NCBI GenBank assembly: GCA_963576565.1
Contig: OY755047.1
Span: 34,873,851-34,937,850, forward strand
Reading direction: 5' to 3'
Length of the DNA stretch: 64,000 nucleotides
Source: Aspidapion aeneum
Taxonomy: Eukaryota; Arthropoda; Insecta; Coleoptera; Brentidae
The notes under the pieces are model-generated. The model was given only the letters and a program-made list of their open reading frames with translations. It ran no database searches and had not been told where the DNA came from. The translations under genes and the position numbers were made by a program. This document shows positions 42,565-54,370 of the stretch, one piece after another; the first letter of the stretch is position 1; each line of letters opens with the position of its first letter.

Positions 42565-44579
42565 GTAAGTATTTAGCTCTTCATACATGTTAACGTATTG
42601 TCCTTTTAAATCCAAAATATCAAAAAATACATTTTAGAACCTCTTAACTAACACTTCTTTCATTCTTCTTTTTTAAACTCTAGCTGTGCTACTCTTGATC
42701 CACTTTAATTATTTATTTGTTCCAACGCAGTGTCTCTTTATAGAACTACAAAATCCTTCTTAACTTTTATCTGGGCCATATTCTTTTTTACTTGATTTTA
42801 TTTGATAGTAAACTTTATCAGTAATTTAAAATATTCGCGATTTCTGCTCACAAGGCTTCTTTGGCGTTATTTGGCATTGCATCTCATTTGTTGCCTCCAC
42901 AAATAAATTTGCTCTAAATTTGCTTTCTTGTGATTCCTAAAAGCGATTCCGATTTATATGTATGGGATTCAGGGCTGAACATACCAAGTTTAAACAACAA
43001 GTGATAAAGAAAAATAAGAAAAAAGTTTTCTGTCTTCGGCCGGAACTCAAACGCGGAATCTCTTTCTCTGTACACAAACGCTCTACATTAAGCCACCGAA
43101 GACCATACATAAATGTTTCATCTATGCATGTGTATGGTGTGTCAATACAAGAACGAGACACTCTCAGGGTATTAACTCGACCAAACCATCCAACTGATCC
43201 CTATAATTCTTCCTTCCCTGTGTCAAATGTATGAAAACGTTTTTCATATTCTTATTTCTTTAATTTCACTTGTTGTTTATAGTTATGTCCTTGCATTATT
43301 TGCGATTTGGTATTTGAGGATATCAAGTTTACCTGCGTTGTTAATAGTCAGCATTTTCTAATAATACACAATTAAATGCCTTAACCCCATCTTTACTCAT
43401 ACTGCTACTAATATTGTATTTTATGGTTTCGGAGACCGCTTGGCTGTGAGAAACTATAACGATTTGCTCCCCTCTGTCATTGCTTACCTCGAAGACCCTA
43501 CCCACCAGTTATTACGTACACTTCCGCCCAGAAGCTCGTAGTATTAGTTGCTTATCAGTAATCTTTCTTGAATATTCAGGTCATCCACAAAAATACGAAG
43601 CTTATTTTTGTACCTGTTGTGGATGGCCTTGACATCAAAATATTAAACTATGCGAGGTGTTTCATATCCTTTTGTTCAAATTTTGGGAGCATTTCTTTTT
43701 AAGTAAAAAAATCCAAAATCTGTATATCCATTCTTATTTTGTAAAGTTGAATGCCTATGAATATTACTGAAAGATAAACAACAAATTAAAGTAAATAAGT
43801 AATGATTTTATTTAAAACAAGTTCAATTAACATTATTTTCAAAATGCTGAATACAGGCTGGTGTCCATAAGCCAACAGATGAAGTGGTTATCCATATTAA
43901 CGTGATTGTTTCATCTTCAATCATCATCAAGTTGTTCGACAGCATAATGTATACGTTCCATATAATATTCATAGGCGTGTAACTTTAAAATAAATAAAAA
44001 TCTGTTGTTTTTTTTTTTGGTTGAAAAGAAGTGTCCTATGATGTCCCGAAATTTAAACATATCGATACGCAATAGCTTGTATAGTTGTGTGTGAGTGAGA
44101 CTTTGATTTGATACTTTTTATCAAAACCCCATGGGCACATATTCTTTAAATTCTTCCCTGGAGTACACGTTCACTTTAGTCCATAGTTACCATTTTTCGA
44201 TATCAGATATCTAACAAAAAGAGAGCATTTATGTCAAATGATCTCCCAAAAATAATCTCTTCAGCATCAGTTTCAAGTCATATAATATAAACTTACCAAT
44301 AGTAAGCGTAAAGTAAAGGCTCAAAAAAAAATTACAGAATAAGACAGCCTTAGTTCTCATAATGCCTTCGCCAATAATATATTTTTTACATCAATGTAAT
44401 CCAATTGATAAATATTAACATATCATGATACCTAGCTTGTGTTTTTCTCATCGATAAACAGAATATTCTTTTAAATATTACTAAAAAGGTCTCATTTTTT
44501 GAACAGCATTTTAATGACAAGACATAAATATTCGTTAAATCGTTCTGTTTGTGTTTATTATGATAGTTATTTTTTTTAG
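42565..44579 (+). other. Mvl: Mvl intron, 2.0 kb, with a tRNA-like repeat
   Basis: The donor is gtaagt and the acceptor tttttttag. It carries the tRNA-like sequence at 43032-43103 on the minus strand. The remainder (43235-44579) shows no structure that I can support. Confidence 0.75.
43032..43103 (-). repeat. tRNA-like sequence, probably a SINE head or tRNA pseudogene
   Basis: On the minus strand an 8-bp acceptor-like stem (GTCTTCGG with CCGAAGAC) closes a 72-nt sequence. It has an A-box-like TGGCTTAATG, a D-stem-like GCT/AGC pair and a degenerate B-box-like GTTTGAGTTCC. The anticodon stem pairs poorly, so a working tRNA is unlikely. Confidence 0.5.
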
Positions 44580-44850
44580 GGCAAACAAGATCATCTCAGT
44601 GATCCTCAGTGTGATCATTATTATGATCAACATCTATTTCATAATCAACAAGATAGCTGAGTGGAATCCCAATACGTATCTTCTCACTGTTATCTACATA
44701 GGTTCAGTCGGCTATATATTGTTCGTAGTATATATTAGTTTTCACATGTACATAAGTTTCGGTGGAAAATCATTGGAAAATTCCAAGTGGGTGCAAAAGT
44801 ATGTTGCAGTGCCTCTACCTGAACGAAGTAGGACTAATGAAGCACCTTAA
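44580..44850 (+). CDS. Mvl: Mvl terminal coding exon (membrane segments 11-12, C-terminus)
   Basis: The acceptor is tttttttag (ending 44579); 271 bp in phase 2, with stop TAA at 44848-44850. It encodes ANKIISVILSVIIIMINIYF and NTYLLTVIYIGSVGYILFVV, which are membrane segments 11 and 12. A short cytosolic tail follows with SKWVQKYVAVPLPERSRTNE and ends in AP. The tail is shorter than the C-terminus that I recall for Drosophila Malvolio. An alternative 3' exon further downstream cannot be excluded. Confidence 0.93.
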
Positions 44851-45030
44851 TGAGCTTTAAATCCACCACTCATTACTTAGCTCTGTTTGTATGTAATTTA
44901 ACATCCTGTAAATAGTTAACACTTCATGTTTTAGAGACTTAGCTGGCGTGTGTCTTGGCCGACTACTATTAAGGGAAATACTTATTTGATTTTAGTAACT
45001 TATTGCAATAAATCCAGGGAACAAAATAGT
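44851..45030 (+). promoter_or_regulatory. Mvl: Mvl 3' UTR with poly(A) signal
   Basis: AATAAA lies at 45007-45012, 157 nt after the stop codon. No CAGTGN iron-responsive loop is visible in this short UTR. Confidence 0.65.
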
Positions 45031-45273
45031 GTCTTGCAATATTTTGACAGTTTTTTTTGTGATACGTGGTTTTACATTGTAGACTTACACTTTATCTTTC
45101 TAAATTGACATAAAAAGCCAGATTTAAAACAGTATATTTATTTTTAGTAAAGGAATTCCATATTTATTTTGGTTTATATATTAGATAAAAGCCTAACATT
45201 AAAAGACCAGCTTCCATCTTATAATGTCAAATTGTTAAAATAATGACTATTACTACCTGGCTTTATTTCAATT
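45031..45273. other. AT-rich 3' flank of Mvl
   Basis: Nothing was recognised beyond the presumed cleavage region. Confidence 0.4.
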
Positions 45274-45440
45274 GAGAATTATTGGAAGAAAGCCAGACTA
45301 TAATAGTGGCAGGCAGTATTATAGTAATTAAATTCGACTTTAGTATGTCAATTTTGAAGGATCAGCTGTCATTTTTCAAAGTGGAACTGTCAGAATACTG
45401 TCTGGCACTATTCTAGCCCGGCTTTATTCCAATGATTCTC
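45274..45440. mobile_element. MITE, about 167 bp, with inverted ends of about 50 bp
   Basis: The left end gagaattattggaagaaagc and the right end (minus strand gagaatcattggaataaagc) are inverted. The similarity runs inward through an ataatagtg/agaatagtg block to a cagtatt block. Confidence 0.65.
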
Positions 45441-45692
45441 TATTATATATTATGCTGTCCTTATTTAATTTGTACTCAAAGAAAAAACCCAACTTTGATC
45501 TTTGAAGATAAGGAATGCATTAGAAAAAGCAGAAAACATTTCCCTATTTATGTAGATACGAAAAAATTGTTACGCAAGGCTAATCTAAAAAATTTGTTCA
45601 GCTTTCTTTATTGTTGGAAATATATTCAACAGTATTTTTTATGGTTACCTTAATTAAAATTGACTAACCGAATACAGCCTATAGCAGAGCTG

Positions 45693-46561
45693 CCCACATA
45701 GCACAATCACGTGTTTAACACGTAAAAGATAACGTTGATTTTAAAGCTGTTAGAAAAAAAGTTAAAATATTCTTTGACTCTTTTAATTTCATATATGAAA
45801 ACAAGCTTAATAGATCAATCGTTAACGTTGTAAAAAATAACGTTGCTTAAAACGGCATTCTAATAACGCTATACAATCAAAGCAGCAATGTTTTTACGTT
45901 ATTTTCCAGTAAATTCTAAGTAGATTTTTGTCAATGTCAAAATCACATTAGGTTCGTATCTTTTCTACACGAACTTCAAAATACAACTTGCTTGGCTTTT
46001 CTTCCAAATATTTTTGAGATTTTACTAGAAGCAGCGCCACCTATTGGCGACATTTTTAACTTCAACGAAATCGTCGTCTCTCCAGGACTGCTTTGGCCTC
46101 TAAACTCCAAACAACATTTAGTGAACTGATCCCTGATCGTTCAAGATCACGATGCATCAGTTATTAACCTGATAAAGACATATTAATATTGTGTGAAAAT
46201 GTTTACTGTTTGAAAAATCTTGTATATATATATAGAGTTTTTGTCTTGCTTTGAGCGCGATCTTTTAAAATTGTCTTGAAGTGTTGTAGTCTTAAACTAG
46301 TGAACTCTTAGAATTTCTATTCGCGTCATTTTTTATTAAAACTAAAGTTATTAAAAAAACATGACAAAAAAGACAGAAAGTTATTACTTTTAACAAGTGT
46401 TTATCTACAGGGCTTTTAGAATAGGCTTTCGCGCCTTTCTTTGATTTAAAAACATATAGAGAAAAAACGTAACAAAATGGTATAAGGTTGTTTTTTATCA
46501 AAAAATAACTTTATTTTTGTTCACGTTAAATTAACGTTGATGTGATTTTGTGCTATGTGGG
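45693..46561. mobile_element. nonautonomous DNA element, about 869 bp
   Basis: The termini cccacatagcacaatcac (45693-45710) and, inverted, cccacatagcacaaaatcac (46542-46561) match apart from a 2-nt insertion. Both sub-ends carry aacgt/acgtt-rich sequence. The interior has no transposase. The superfamily was not assigned. Confidence 0.6.
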
Positions 46562-47388
46562 TATATTCTTTGTGATAGAATCAAGCTAAAAAGCCTCGCG
46601 TAATATATTTACATTTCCATATTTCTAAGGATTTCCCTTAATAAATTCCATCCAAAAAATATCTTAATGTATTAAGAAGTCGTTTGGACCAATGACTGAC
46701 CTTTCTTTAGGAATTTTTAGAGCTCTTTGATCGGTTTAATAAATACTTCTTTAAATATTCTTTGACTATATATATTTTATAAATATTTTATATTTTATAT
46801 TTTGTAAAAGTATTTATACAAAAAAAAAGTATAGCAGTATAAACTAGATCTTATGTTTTATAAACACATAAACCAAGCACTAACGGGCTGCTTGAGGACT
46901 AATAGAGCTTGGACTAAAAACATAATAGAATAAGTTACCTATAGCTTTTGTTTTATAATTGATATTTCTTAAATTTTGGTTTGTCCAAAATTGGTTGAGT
47001 ATTAATATTTTTGTTACACCTTGTTTTATTGTATATACCATTTTTTTTTTTAAGTAATATATTTATTTTGATAAATATGTTTTTTCCTTTTAAAGTTTTA
47101 TTTATGCATAATATCCATGGTTTGTGTTACATTTTAAAAATTAATATCATAAAATAGTTCTTACGGAAATAGTATGTTGCCATATTTCCCATGATATATG
47201 ATTGCTTGTAAAATTTGTAAATGTAGAAATATCGCAACGAAAAAGGCCACCGAAAAATTAACTGGTATGATCTCTGCTAACGCACAGTCACCATATTTTA
47301 TACAGGGACATTGGTTACTAGAATTTTAACACCTGAGTTGCCATATTACCCCGTTTTAATCTGTACACAGCTTGATAAAAAGTAAATA
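46562..47388. other. AT-rich stretch, nothing recognised
   Basis: Low-complexity AT-rich sequence with no supported feature. Confidence 0.45.
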
Positions 47389-48085
47389 TTAGCTCACACA
47401 TATACTATACTATAGTAGTGTGAGCTATGGTGATCCTAATTTTTTCGAGAAAAAAAAAGTTGCTCCAATTTCAAAAATTTTTATATATCTTTGCGTTTCA
47501 GATGATTTCGAAACTTTTTTGTTGCGCCGTCTGTCTGTCTGTATGGCTGTATGTCTGTCTGTCTGTATGTCTGTATGTCTGTCTGTAACGACCAACGCGC
47601 ATAACTCAAAAACCGCTTGGCTGATTCTAATGAAATTTGGTACCTAGGCTGGGTCTTGGGTCGAGATGGTGCCATTTAAAAATAAACAAAATCCACCGAA
47701 CACAAACCAAATAAAAGGGTGGGGGTAGATTTCAAAAATTTGAGTTTATGTGAAAATATGGCGTGTGTAATATCAAACGAAAGGTAATTGACTCTACAGT
47801 TAAGCAAAATACATTTTAATTTATTTTAAAAAAAGGGTGGGGGTATATTTTAAAAATTAGAATTTAAGTGAAAATATGGCCTGTGTGATATCAAATGAAA
47901 GGTAATTGAGTCCGGAGTTTAACAGAATACATTTTAGTTTTTGTTTTTTTAAGGGTGGGGGTAGATTTCAAAAATTTTTGTTTAAGTCAAAACATGGCTT
48001 GTGTGGTATCAAACAGAAGGTAATTTAGTCTGGAATTGAATAAAATAGTGTGAGCTTAGGGGCCCATATATTGGCAGAGTATTTT
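47389..48085 (+). mobile_element. N1 nonautonomous repeat, copy 2
   Basis: It has the same order as copy 1: hairpin tagctcacac...gtgtgagcta, cctaattttttcgagaaaaa, a longer (CTGT)n-type microsatellite at about 47529-47586, a ctcaaaaaccgcttgg block, three tandem units of about 120 bp, and the terminal tattggcagagtatttt block. Confidence 0.7.
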
Positions 48086-50112
48086 AAATGGCGGTCAGAA
48101 ATTAAGCTTTTAAAAACTTGGTGGTAATACTCGCGGATCCAAAATTAGAGCACGTTTTGTAAATCTTGTGTTGGGACAAAATCATCAAACTATGATGTGG
48201 TCTTTTTACTGCATACAATTTTGTGGCAAAAAAGATCCTCAATTATTAAACCAACCTTACCAGCCAACCTACTAAACCGACCTAACCAACCATTCTTTGT
48301 AATGGATAAGTTAAATTTATCAAGACCCATTATTTAGGCAAGTTTTTCTCTTGTTTTCTTAGATCGTTGAATTCAATGAGTACTAAGGCTGCAAAACAAA
48401 AAACACGCTATTCTATGAAAGTCAAGAATTTTTTGCAATATTAAAAGCAGAGATTGTCTTATAAAATTACTAAACAAAACTTTAATAAAGTAGAATCACA
48501 ACACTGCAAGCATCACAGCACTACAATTCCATACTCCATGCATCTTTCATTGTAGAATTCAGATTTTTATAATTATAATTATCTTAATAACGTTTTCACA
48601 TCACCTTTATCCAAATATTCCTCTGATTTATTATCACATTTTCCAAGTGTGTTAACAACAAAAATACATAAACTTGAAACATATTATCAAGTAGCTAAAC
48701 CTTTGGTTATCAAATTAGCTAGCTCCAGAACTATGAAGTTGGGAATCAGATATTCAGTGGCATCAAAAAAAAAATTAAAGATGATTTTTTGTAGATACGT
48801 AACAGCAGCATCAAATGTAGCTGCAAATAGATGTCCACGTACCATTTATGCCACAATTCTCAGAGAAAATTTTTAAAGGGTTTGTCGAAGAAGTCAAATT
48901 TTAAAAAGCAAGACAAACAAAATAATTATAATTATATTAAATATAAACATTTTTACACCACCTCTATCCAAATAAAATTAATACGTACGTACAGAATTCC
49001 ATCAATTTTTTGAATCTACAGATGTATAAGTTTTCTTATTCCATATGCAATATAAATTTAAAATTTGTAGGCATAGTCAATACAATATGTTAAGGATGCT
49101 TTATAAAAGGCTAATTGATATAAATCAATTTAAAAATTGTTCTTGTTATACGCGACTTATAAAAACTTAACTATCAATGACTAGGTATCCAGTTTTTTAG
49201 CTGGCTCAATAAATTTGTAACCCTTTATAATAATAATACTTCAACTGTGATTCCAAATGGGATAGGAACGTTTCTCCTTAAGTTTCTTTTCAAATAATAC
49301 TGATTCCTTTTAATTTACCCCCGTCCTAGTGCCCCTAAAGTTGATAGCTTGACCGAAGACTTATAATGATGATGATTATTAAGAGGGTGATAGTAAAAGT
49401 TATTATACAGTTCTAACATCTGTAACTTTTAATTTATGATTACATATTTAAAGATAAATTAATTTCTTTTTTAAAATTGAATGCACTACATTGTCGTTAT
49501 TCACGATTTTTTTCTAAAATTAAAAACAAAAGTGTTCGATGCAGAACTCTAATAAAAATATGGGACAAAAATGTGTTTTTCAAAAATTAATCGTTTTGGT
49601 TGCCACTATCTCAAAATGTGTTACAGTTAAAGTTCAAGTTAGCATATCCATTTTGTAGGGAATTTAATACTCTCTAACTTTTTATAAAACCTTTTTTTTG
49701 TACATCGCAACGTAATCGAGGCAAAAAACCGAAACATTGCACCTTTTTACCCCCCCTCTGCCACTGAAGCGGGGGGGCTAAAGAACTTTTGATATGTTAA
49801 TATCCTAACTACCCTAAACATATCCCCGGAAAGAAAAATTCTCCCCCTCTCCATGCACTCTACAACCTTCTCGTTGACTGGACTATGAAGCCACTTCCAT
49901 TTTTTCTGTATAAGCTATTCTTTAAATTAAGGAAAAAAGAGAAATATTTCCTAAATACGCGCATCAGTAGCACTATTCTTGAATTTTCCACAAATATAGG
50001 GTAAACGAGAAATATTTCTTGAATAAACTAAAATCAAATGTAGGTATAGGATATTTTCCGTTTTTCCCTAATTTGAAAACTAGGTAAACTTTTTATTTTA
50101 TTTTATTTATTC
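48086..50112. other. noncoding stretch, nothing recognised
   Basis: AT-rich, with scattered C or G runs (for example near 49750-49790) like those at hAT MITE ends but without pairable termini. The frame at 48649-48876 has no family signature. Confidence 0.4.
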
Positions 50113-50480
50113 TCTATCTATCTATCTATTAAGCCTTCTTCGATCCATCTTTGGACATAAGCCTCTCCCAATATCTTCCACTCTTCTCATCTGTCATCGT
50201 GTTTATCCATCTAGTTCCCGCATGTTTCTTCAAATCTTCCGCCCATCTAATTTGGCTTCCCCTACTTCTTTTATTTTCCCAAGGTCTCTAGTTTATAATA
50301 CATTTGTTCGATCGATTGTCTTCCTGTCTAATATTGAGACTGGTAAATTCCCATTTTAATTTTGCTACTCCTCTTCTGACATCCCTTACGTTTGTTTTAT
50401 TTCTTATCCATCCATTCTTCTTTCTATCTATTAGCTTTATATGTAACAGTTGTCTTTCCATTGATATTTTAAAAAGATTT
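50113..50480 (-). pseudogene. RTE-like LINE, 3' end fragment (copy 2)
   Basis: It is closely similar to 1200-1560 and starts at a ctatctatctatctatt (GATA on the minus strand) tail. A minus-strand frame near 50135-50180 reads ILGEAYVQRWIEEG, the usual end of this kind of LINE protein. Many stops are present. Confidence 0.6.
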
Positions 50481-51447
50481 TTCTAGAATTGCCATTTACC
50501 TTAAGAGAGAGCTCTGCAAACATTTAACACTCAAATTGTATAAAAACCTTTTACTGTTCCCATTAATAATTAAGACTCAAAAATGCAAATTAAAGGAGGA
50601 ATTAAATATTTTCTTTTTTGAGGTATTTATTTGCAATAAAAAGCCAAACATTTTAATGAATTAGGTTTTTAATTAAATAGTAAGCTAATTTGGTCTTTAT
50701 TTTTACATAGGGTTTTACATTAAAACAGTATTTTTTAATTAACATACTATTGAACACATAAATATGACCTTAAATATTATAATTAGGATGTTTAAGTTAA
50801 AAAAAAATATATAAATAATACATATTTAATTTTTGTTAAACTAAAATCCAGATTTTATAGAGGTAACAAAACAGGCGGATTATTTGTTAATTTATGTTAA
50901 TTCAAGTTCTCAAAATAATTTATTTTGGTTATTTTTTTTTATAATTTATTACTTTACTTTAGTTAATTTGGTAATAGTATGTATTACTTCACTCCTTTGT
51001 TCAGTGTACACAGGATTTGATTCCTCACACCAGCACAAAAGAGCGAATTCATACTAGATAAGTAAAGTATTGAAAATAAACAAACTATAAACTATAATTT
51101 TTAATTTTAGAAGAATTGGAGTTATTCTCGTTATTTGGCTGTAATTAACAAAGCTGCGTTAATCACCGCGGAAATTCTCGAGAGTATTATGATGATTTGT
51201 TACTGACCTTAAGCTTATCTCCATTTTCGATTTAAACAATGGAAAAATAATTACGTTGGGTATCAAAACGCGTGTGTTAATCGCCCCCCAACCCCTCGAA
51301 GCTAAGATTTTTAGATGTTTTCCACATATTTTATGAATACAAACAGAAAAAACTAAATACGGCCCCATGGGGTCTCGCCTCCCCCCTTCAGAACTCTCTC
51401 GTCAGCCCTCAAACTTTTTGTTTAAATACGCCACTGCTCCACACACT
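50481..51447. other. AT-rich stretch with possible MITE debris at its right end
   Basis: Near 51395-51437 a GC-richer block ends in aaatacgccactgctcc, which resembles the outer end of hAT-type MITEs, but no partner end or duplication was found. Confidence 0.35.
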
Positions 51448-52110
51448 TATTAGGCTAATCACTCAGCTCGTCCTCATTCACTATCATCCTCGTACCCTTG
51501 TAGGACGCAGTGTTCGGTGAAGGCTCCCACTATGATTTTCCCATTCTTTGTGTTTTAAAAAGCAGCCTTTGTCTACGAATCTTACTATATTTGGACAGAT
51601 AAACACTTCTTTACCCGTCTGGCGTTTTATGTGTTAGTACTTTGAGGTTGACGGTTGGTAGACCACGGTCGGCTAATCACTGAGCTCGCCCTTATTTACT
51701 ATCATCCTCATGCGCTTGTAGAACGCAGTGTTCGGTAATGGCTCCCACTATGGTTACCTCTTTCTTTGCGTTTTGAAGAGTAGCCAATATCTACGAATCT
51801 TACTATATCTGGTCAGCTACAACACTCCTTCGCCCGTCTGGCGTTTCTTGTGTTAGTACTTTGAGGTTGACGATCGGTAGACAGCGGTAACCTAATCACT
51901 GAGCTCACCGTCATTAACTATCATTCTTGTGCGCTTGTAGATCGCAATGTTCGGTGAGGGCTTTCACCATTGTTTCCCCTTCCTTTGTGTTCTAAAAAGT
52001 AGCCAATATTTACGAATCTTACTATATCTGTTCCGTTACAACACCTCTTCGCCCGTCTGGCGTTTTTTGAGTTAGTATTTTGAGGCTGACGATTGGTGTA
52101 CTCCGGTACT
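51448..52110 (+). repeat. three tandem units of about 218 bp
   Basis: The units start near 51450, 51670 and 51888 with the landmark ctaatcactgagctc (ctcagctc in the first). Each contains cgcagtgttcggtga-like, tacgaatcttactatatctg-like and cgcccgtctggcgttt-like blocks. They are less AT-rich than the surroundings and about 85% alike by eye. No frame stays open through all three. Confidence 0.8.
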
Positions 52111-53389
52111 CTAAGCGCATTGGCCGGTTTCATGAAATCTTGCCGCAAAATGGGTAATAAAATTGAGATAAAAATATTAAATTTTCCGAGCCATGCAAAG
52201 AAAATGTGGATAATTGACACTTACCTTTGCAGACTAGTTCTCGTCGTCAAGAAGCTTTATTATGATAATCGCACGACGTGATAATTCACATCGTATAAAA
52301 TCAAGGAGCGAAAAAGGCAGGACTGCCCAATCAACCAAAGATGTTTACCATATTCCCGCGAATAATCCGAAAAACTCTCGCTAATTGTAACGAAACTTTG
52401 TGTAAATTGCATTATATCAGTATTTTATACGACTTGTATTGGACAGGAAGGAATGATTTGCCTTCTTTTATTATAGCGGATTGTATTTTTCTTTAGGTCG
52501 AATATTCTAATTAATTACTTTTTGATCGCGTAACCATACGGAAACAAGCGACAAATGGCAATTATCTTTTGGTGTATCATTTCTAGGATTGTGGGCCCGC
52601 TCTGGATGTGTTCTCAGGTTCAGTTATTGTATTGCAGAAGGTAGCATTTAATCACTAATGTTTCTAAGTTTCATCATTAATTTTCTAAAGAAAATTTAGC
52701 CTTTGAAAGAAGAGAATGATTTTTTACACGTTCACGACTTTTTTTGCTTGACAGAATGGATAATTTTCAAAATTTTTACAGGGTCAGTGCCCAAGCCCCC
52801 AGAAATTATTTCTACGTACGCCACTGTAGTATTGTGATTACTTCTTCACGGCTCCAGCGGCACAAGCTGCCGATGTCATGAAGGATTCGACTAAAAATAT
52901 TAATGCAATTTTATTGGCGAACAAAATTTAATATACCAAACTAAAGTTTGTCAACACGCTAAACTTTTTTATAAAAAATGACATTAGGTAGTAAAATTAA
53001 TGAAAGTATTTTTTCCAGTCATGAGCTCCATCCGTAGATACCTCCACTGTATTTTATTAACTAAATATCACACGGCATGGCATTGATAAATTACCCTCTA
53101 ACATAAACGTCCCAAAACTTTTCAGCTAACTTAAGGTTATCCCGTAAATCAGAAACCCACGTGGGATATTTGTCACAAAACGCAATGTGGGTTCGAGGTC
53201 TAAAGCTTCATTTCGCATGGCGATTGATAGGGCTTTGTAAAATAAAACCGATTATTATTGCCATACATAACACCGTGATTGATTTGAAATAGGATTTGTC
53301 CTCTTTGCTCCGAAATTGCCAATTTTGACATTAGTATACTTTTGAAATATACCGGGTGGGCCAAAAAGAACCGGTCAATTTTTTTTTCA
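52111..53389. other. noncoding stretch with transposon-end debris
   Basis: A block at about 52775-52830 reads, on the minus strand, cagtggcgtacgtagaaata, an hAT-like end without a recognised partner. At 53350 accgggtgggccaaaaagaa resembles a mariner-type terminus preceded by TA, again unpaired. Confidence 0.35.
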
Positions 53390-54370
53390 TTCTAACTTTT
53401 GAACTATACAATCGATTTTAATGGAACAAACTACGATTGGTAGAGAATTGATCAGAGTTTAAAATAAATGTATTTTTTTGTCTGCCGTCTCAAAATCCAA
53501 GATGGGGGACGAAATTAAAATGTACCCTTTAAAGTTGCTCGTTTATTCTTGTGCTGCGAACATGCTTTAATTACTATTTTAAAATAGTAAAAAAGATGCA
53601 TTCTTGCCACGTACAACAAACTAAGAATCAGCAAAATCGGTTCAGTAGTTTTAAAAAAAAATTTTTGTTTCAACCGTTGTTTTGCATATTATTCGATTGC
53701 CTTGTCATGCATGTCTTCATTTATTTCCTTATAAATTAGTTACTACTGAACCGATTTTGAGAAAATAAAAAACATCCTGGTTAGAATCGATTTCTTTTTT
53801 AAGGTCATGATTAAAGTTAATCGCCATTTTAAAATTTAAGATGGTGGGCAGAATCATACTTGATTCTTCAAAATCGCATGTTTATTCTTATTTTCCGAAA
53901 ATGTTTCAGATTTTTTTTTTACTTGTAGAAAGGCACTACTTTTTCCCACGCAACGAGGTACAAATTAGTAAAATCGGTGTGATGGTTCTCAAAAAATCTA
54001 TTTTTGTTTCAACCATTGTTGTACAGATTATACGATTGCATTGCCAATCCTGTCTGCATTCATTTCCTTATAAATTTGGTATTACTAAACCGATTTTAGT
54101 GAAATAAATAAATTATGGTGAAAATTGATTGCTCTTTAAAGAATGTACTCAAAATTTTGCACCATCTTAGAATTTAAGATGTCAGACAGAATCATACTTG
54201 ATGCAATGATATCGTTTAATTTGTAAAACAATGGTTAAAACAAAATCAGATTTTGTAAGAACCACTTTACCGATTTTAGTACTTTGTACGTTGTTGAGCG
54301 GGAAAAAAGTAGTGCTTTTCTATAATTAACAGAAAAAACTAAAACATTTTCGGAAAGTAAGTATAATGGT
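53390..54370. repeat. repeat cluster with units of about 345 bp plus an inverted part
   Basis: Two direct units (about 53455-53800 and 53800-54140) share tttttgtttcaacc, ttgttt/ttgttg, gattgc and tcatttccttataaatt blocks. The segment at about 54215-54370 carries the unit in reverse (for example ggttaaaacaaaatcagatt). Confidence 0.6.

Larger units (their letters stand above)
10771..45012 (+). other. Mvl: Malvolio (NRAMP/SLC11A) gene body, 5' incomplete
   Basis: Nine coding exons are joined by introns that all begin GT and end AG, and every junction keeps the reading frame. The exon lengths are 138, 187, 160, 195, 259, 54, 166, 223 and 271 bp, 1653 bp in total, giving 550 residues and a stop. 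Family members are proton-coupled transporters of Fe2+ and Mn2+ with 12 membrane segments, in plasma or endosomal membranes; in Drosophila, Malvolio acts in metal uptake and taste behaviour. Length, motif order and near-identity of the core blocks to insect NRAMP leave little doubt about the family. The initiator exon was not found. Confidence 0.95.

Noticed and set aside
42937..43234. Frames of 74 and 90 codons on opposite strands
   Set aside because: They overlap a tRNA-like repeat in an intron and have no protein family features.
44851..45030. Iron-responsive element in the Mvl 3' UTR
   Set aside because: Some vertebrate NRAMP2 transcripts carry one, but no CAGTGN loop occurs in this UTR.
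47420..47675. Frames of 64-75 codons, also at 27490-27681 and 55715-55958, with similar translations
   Set aside because: They are translations of the N1 repeat and its CTGT microsatellite, including antisense; the similarity is that of the repeat DNA.
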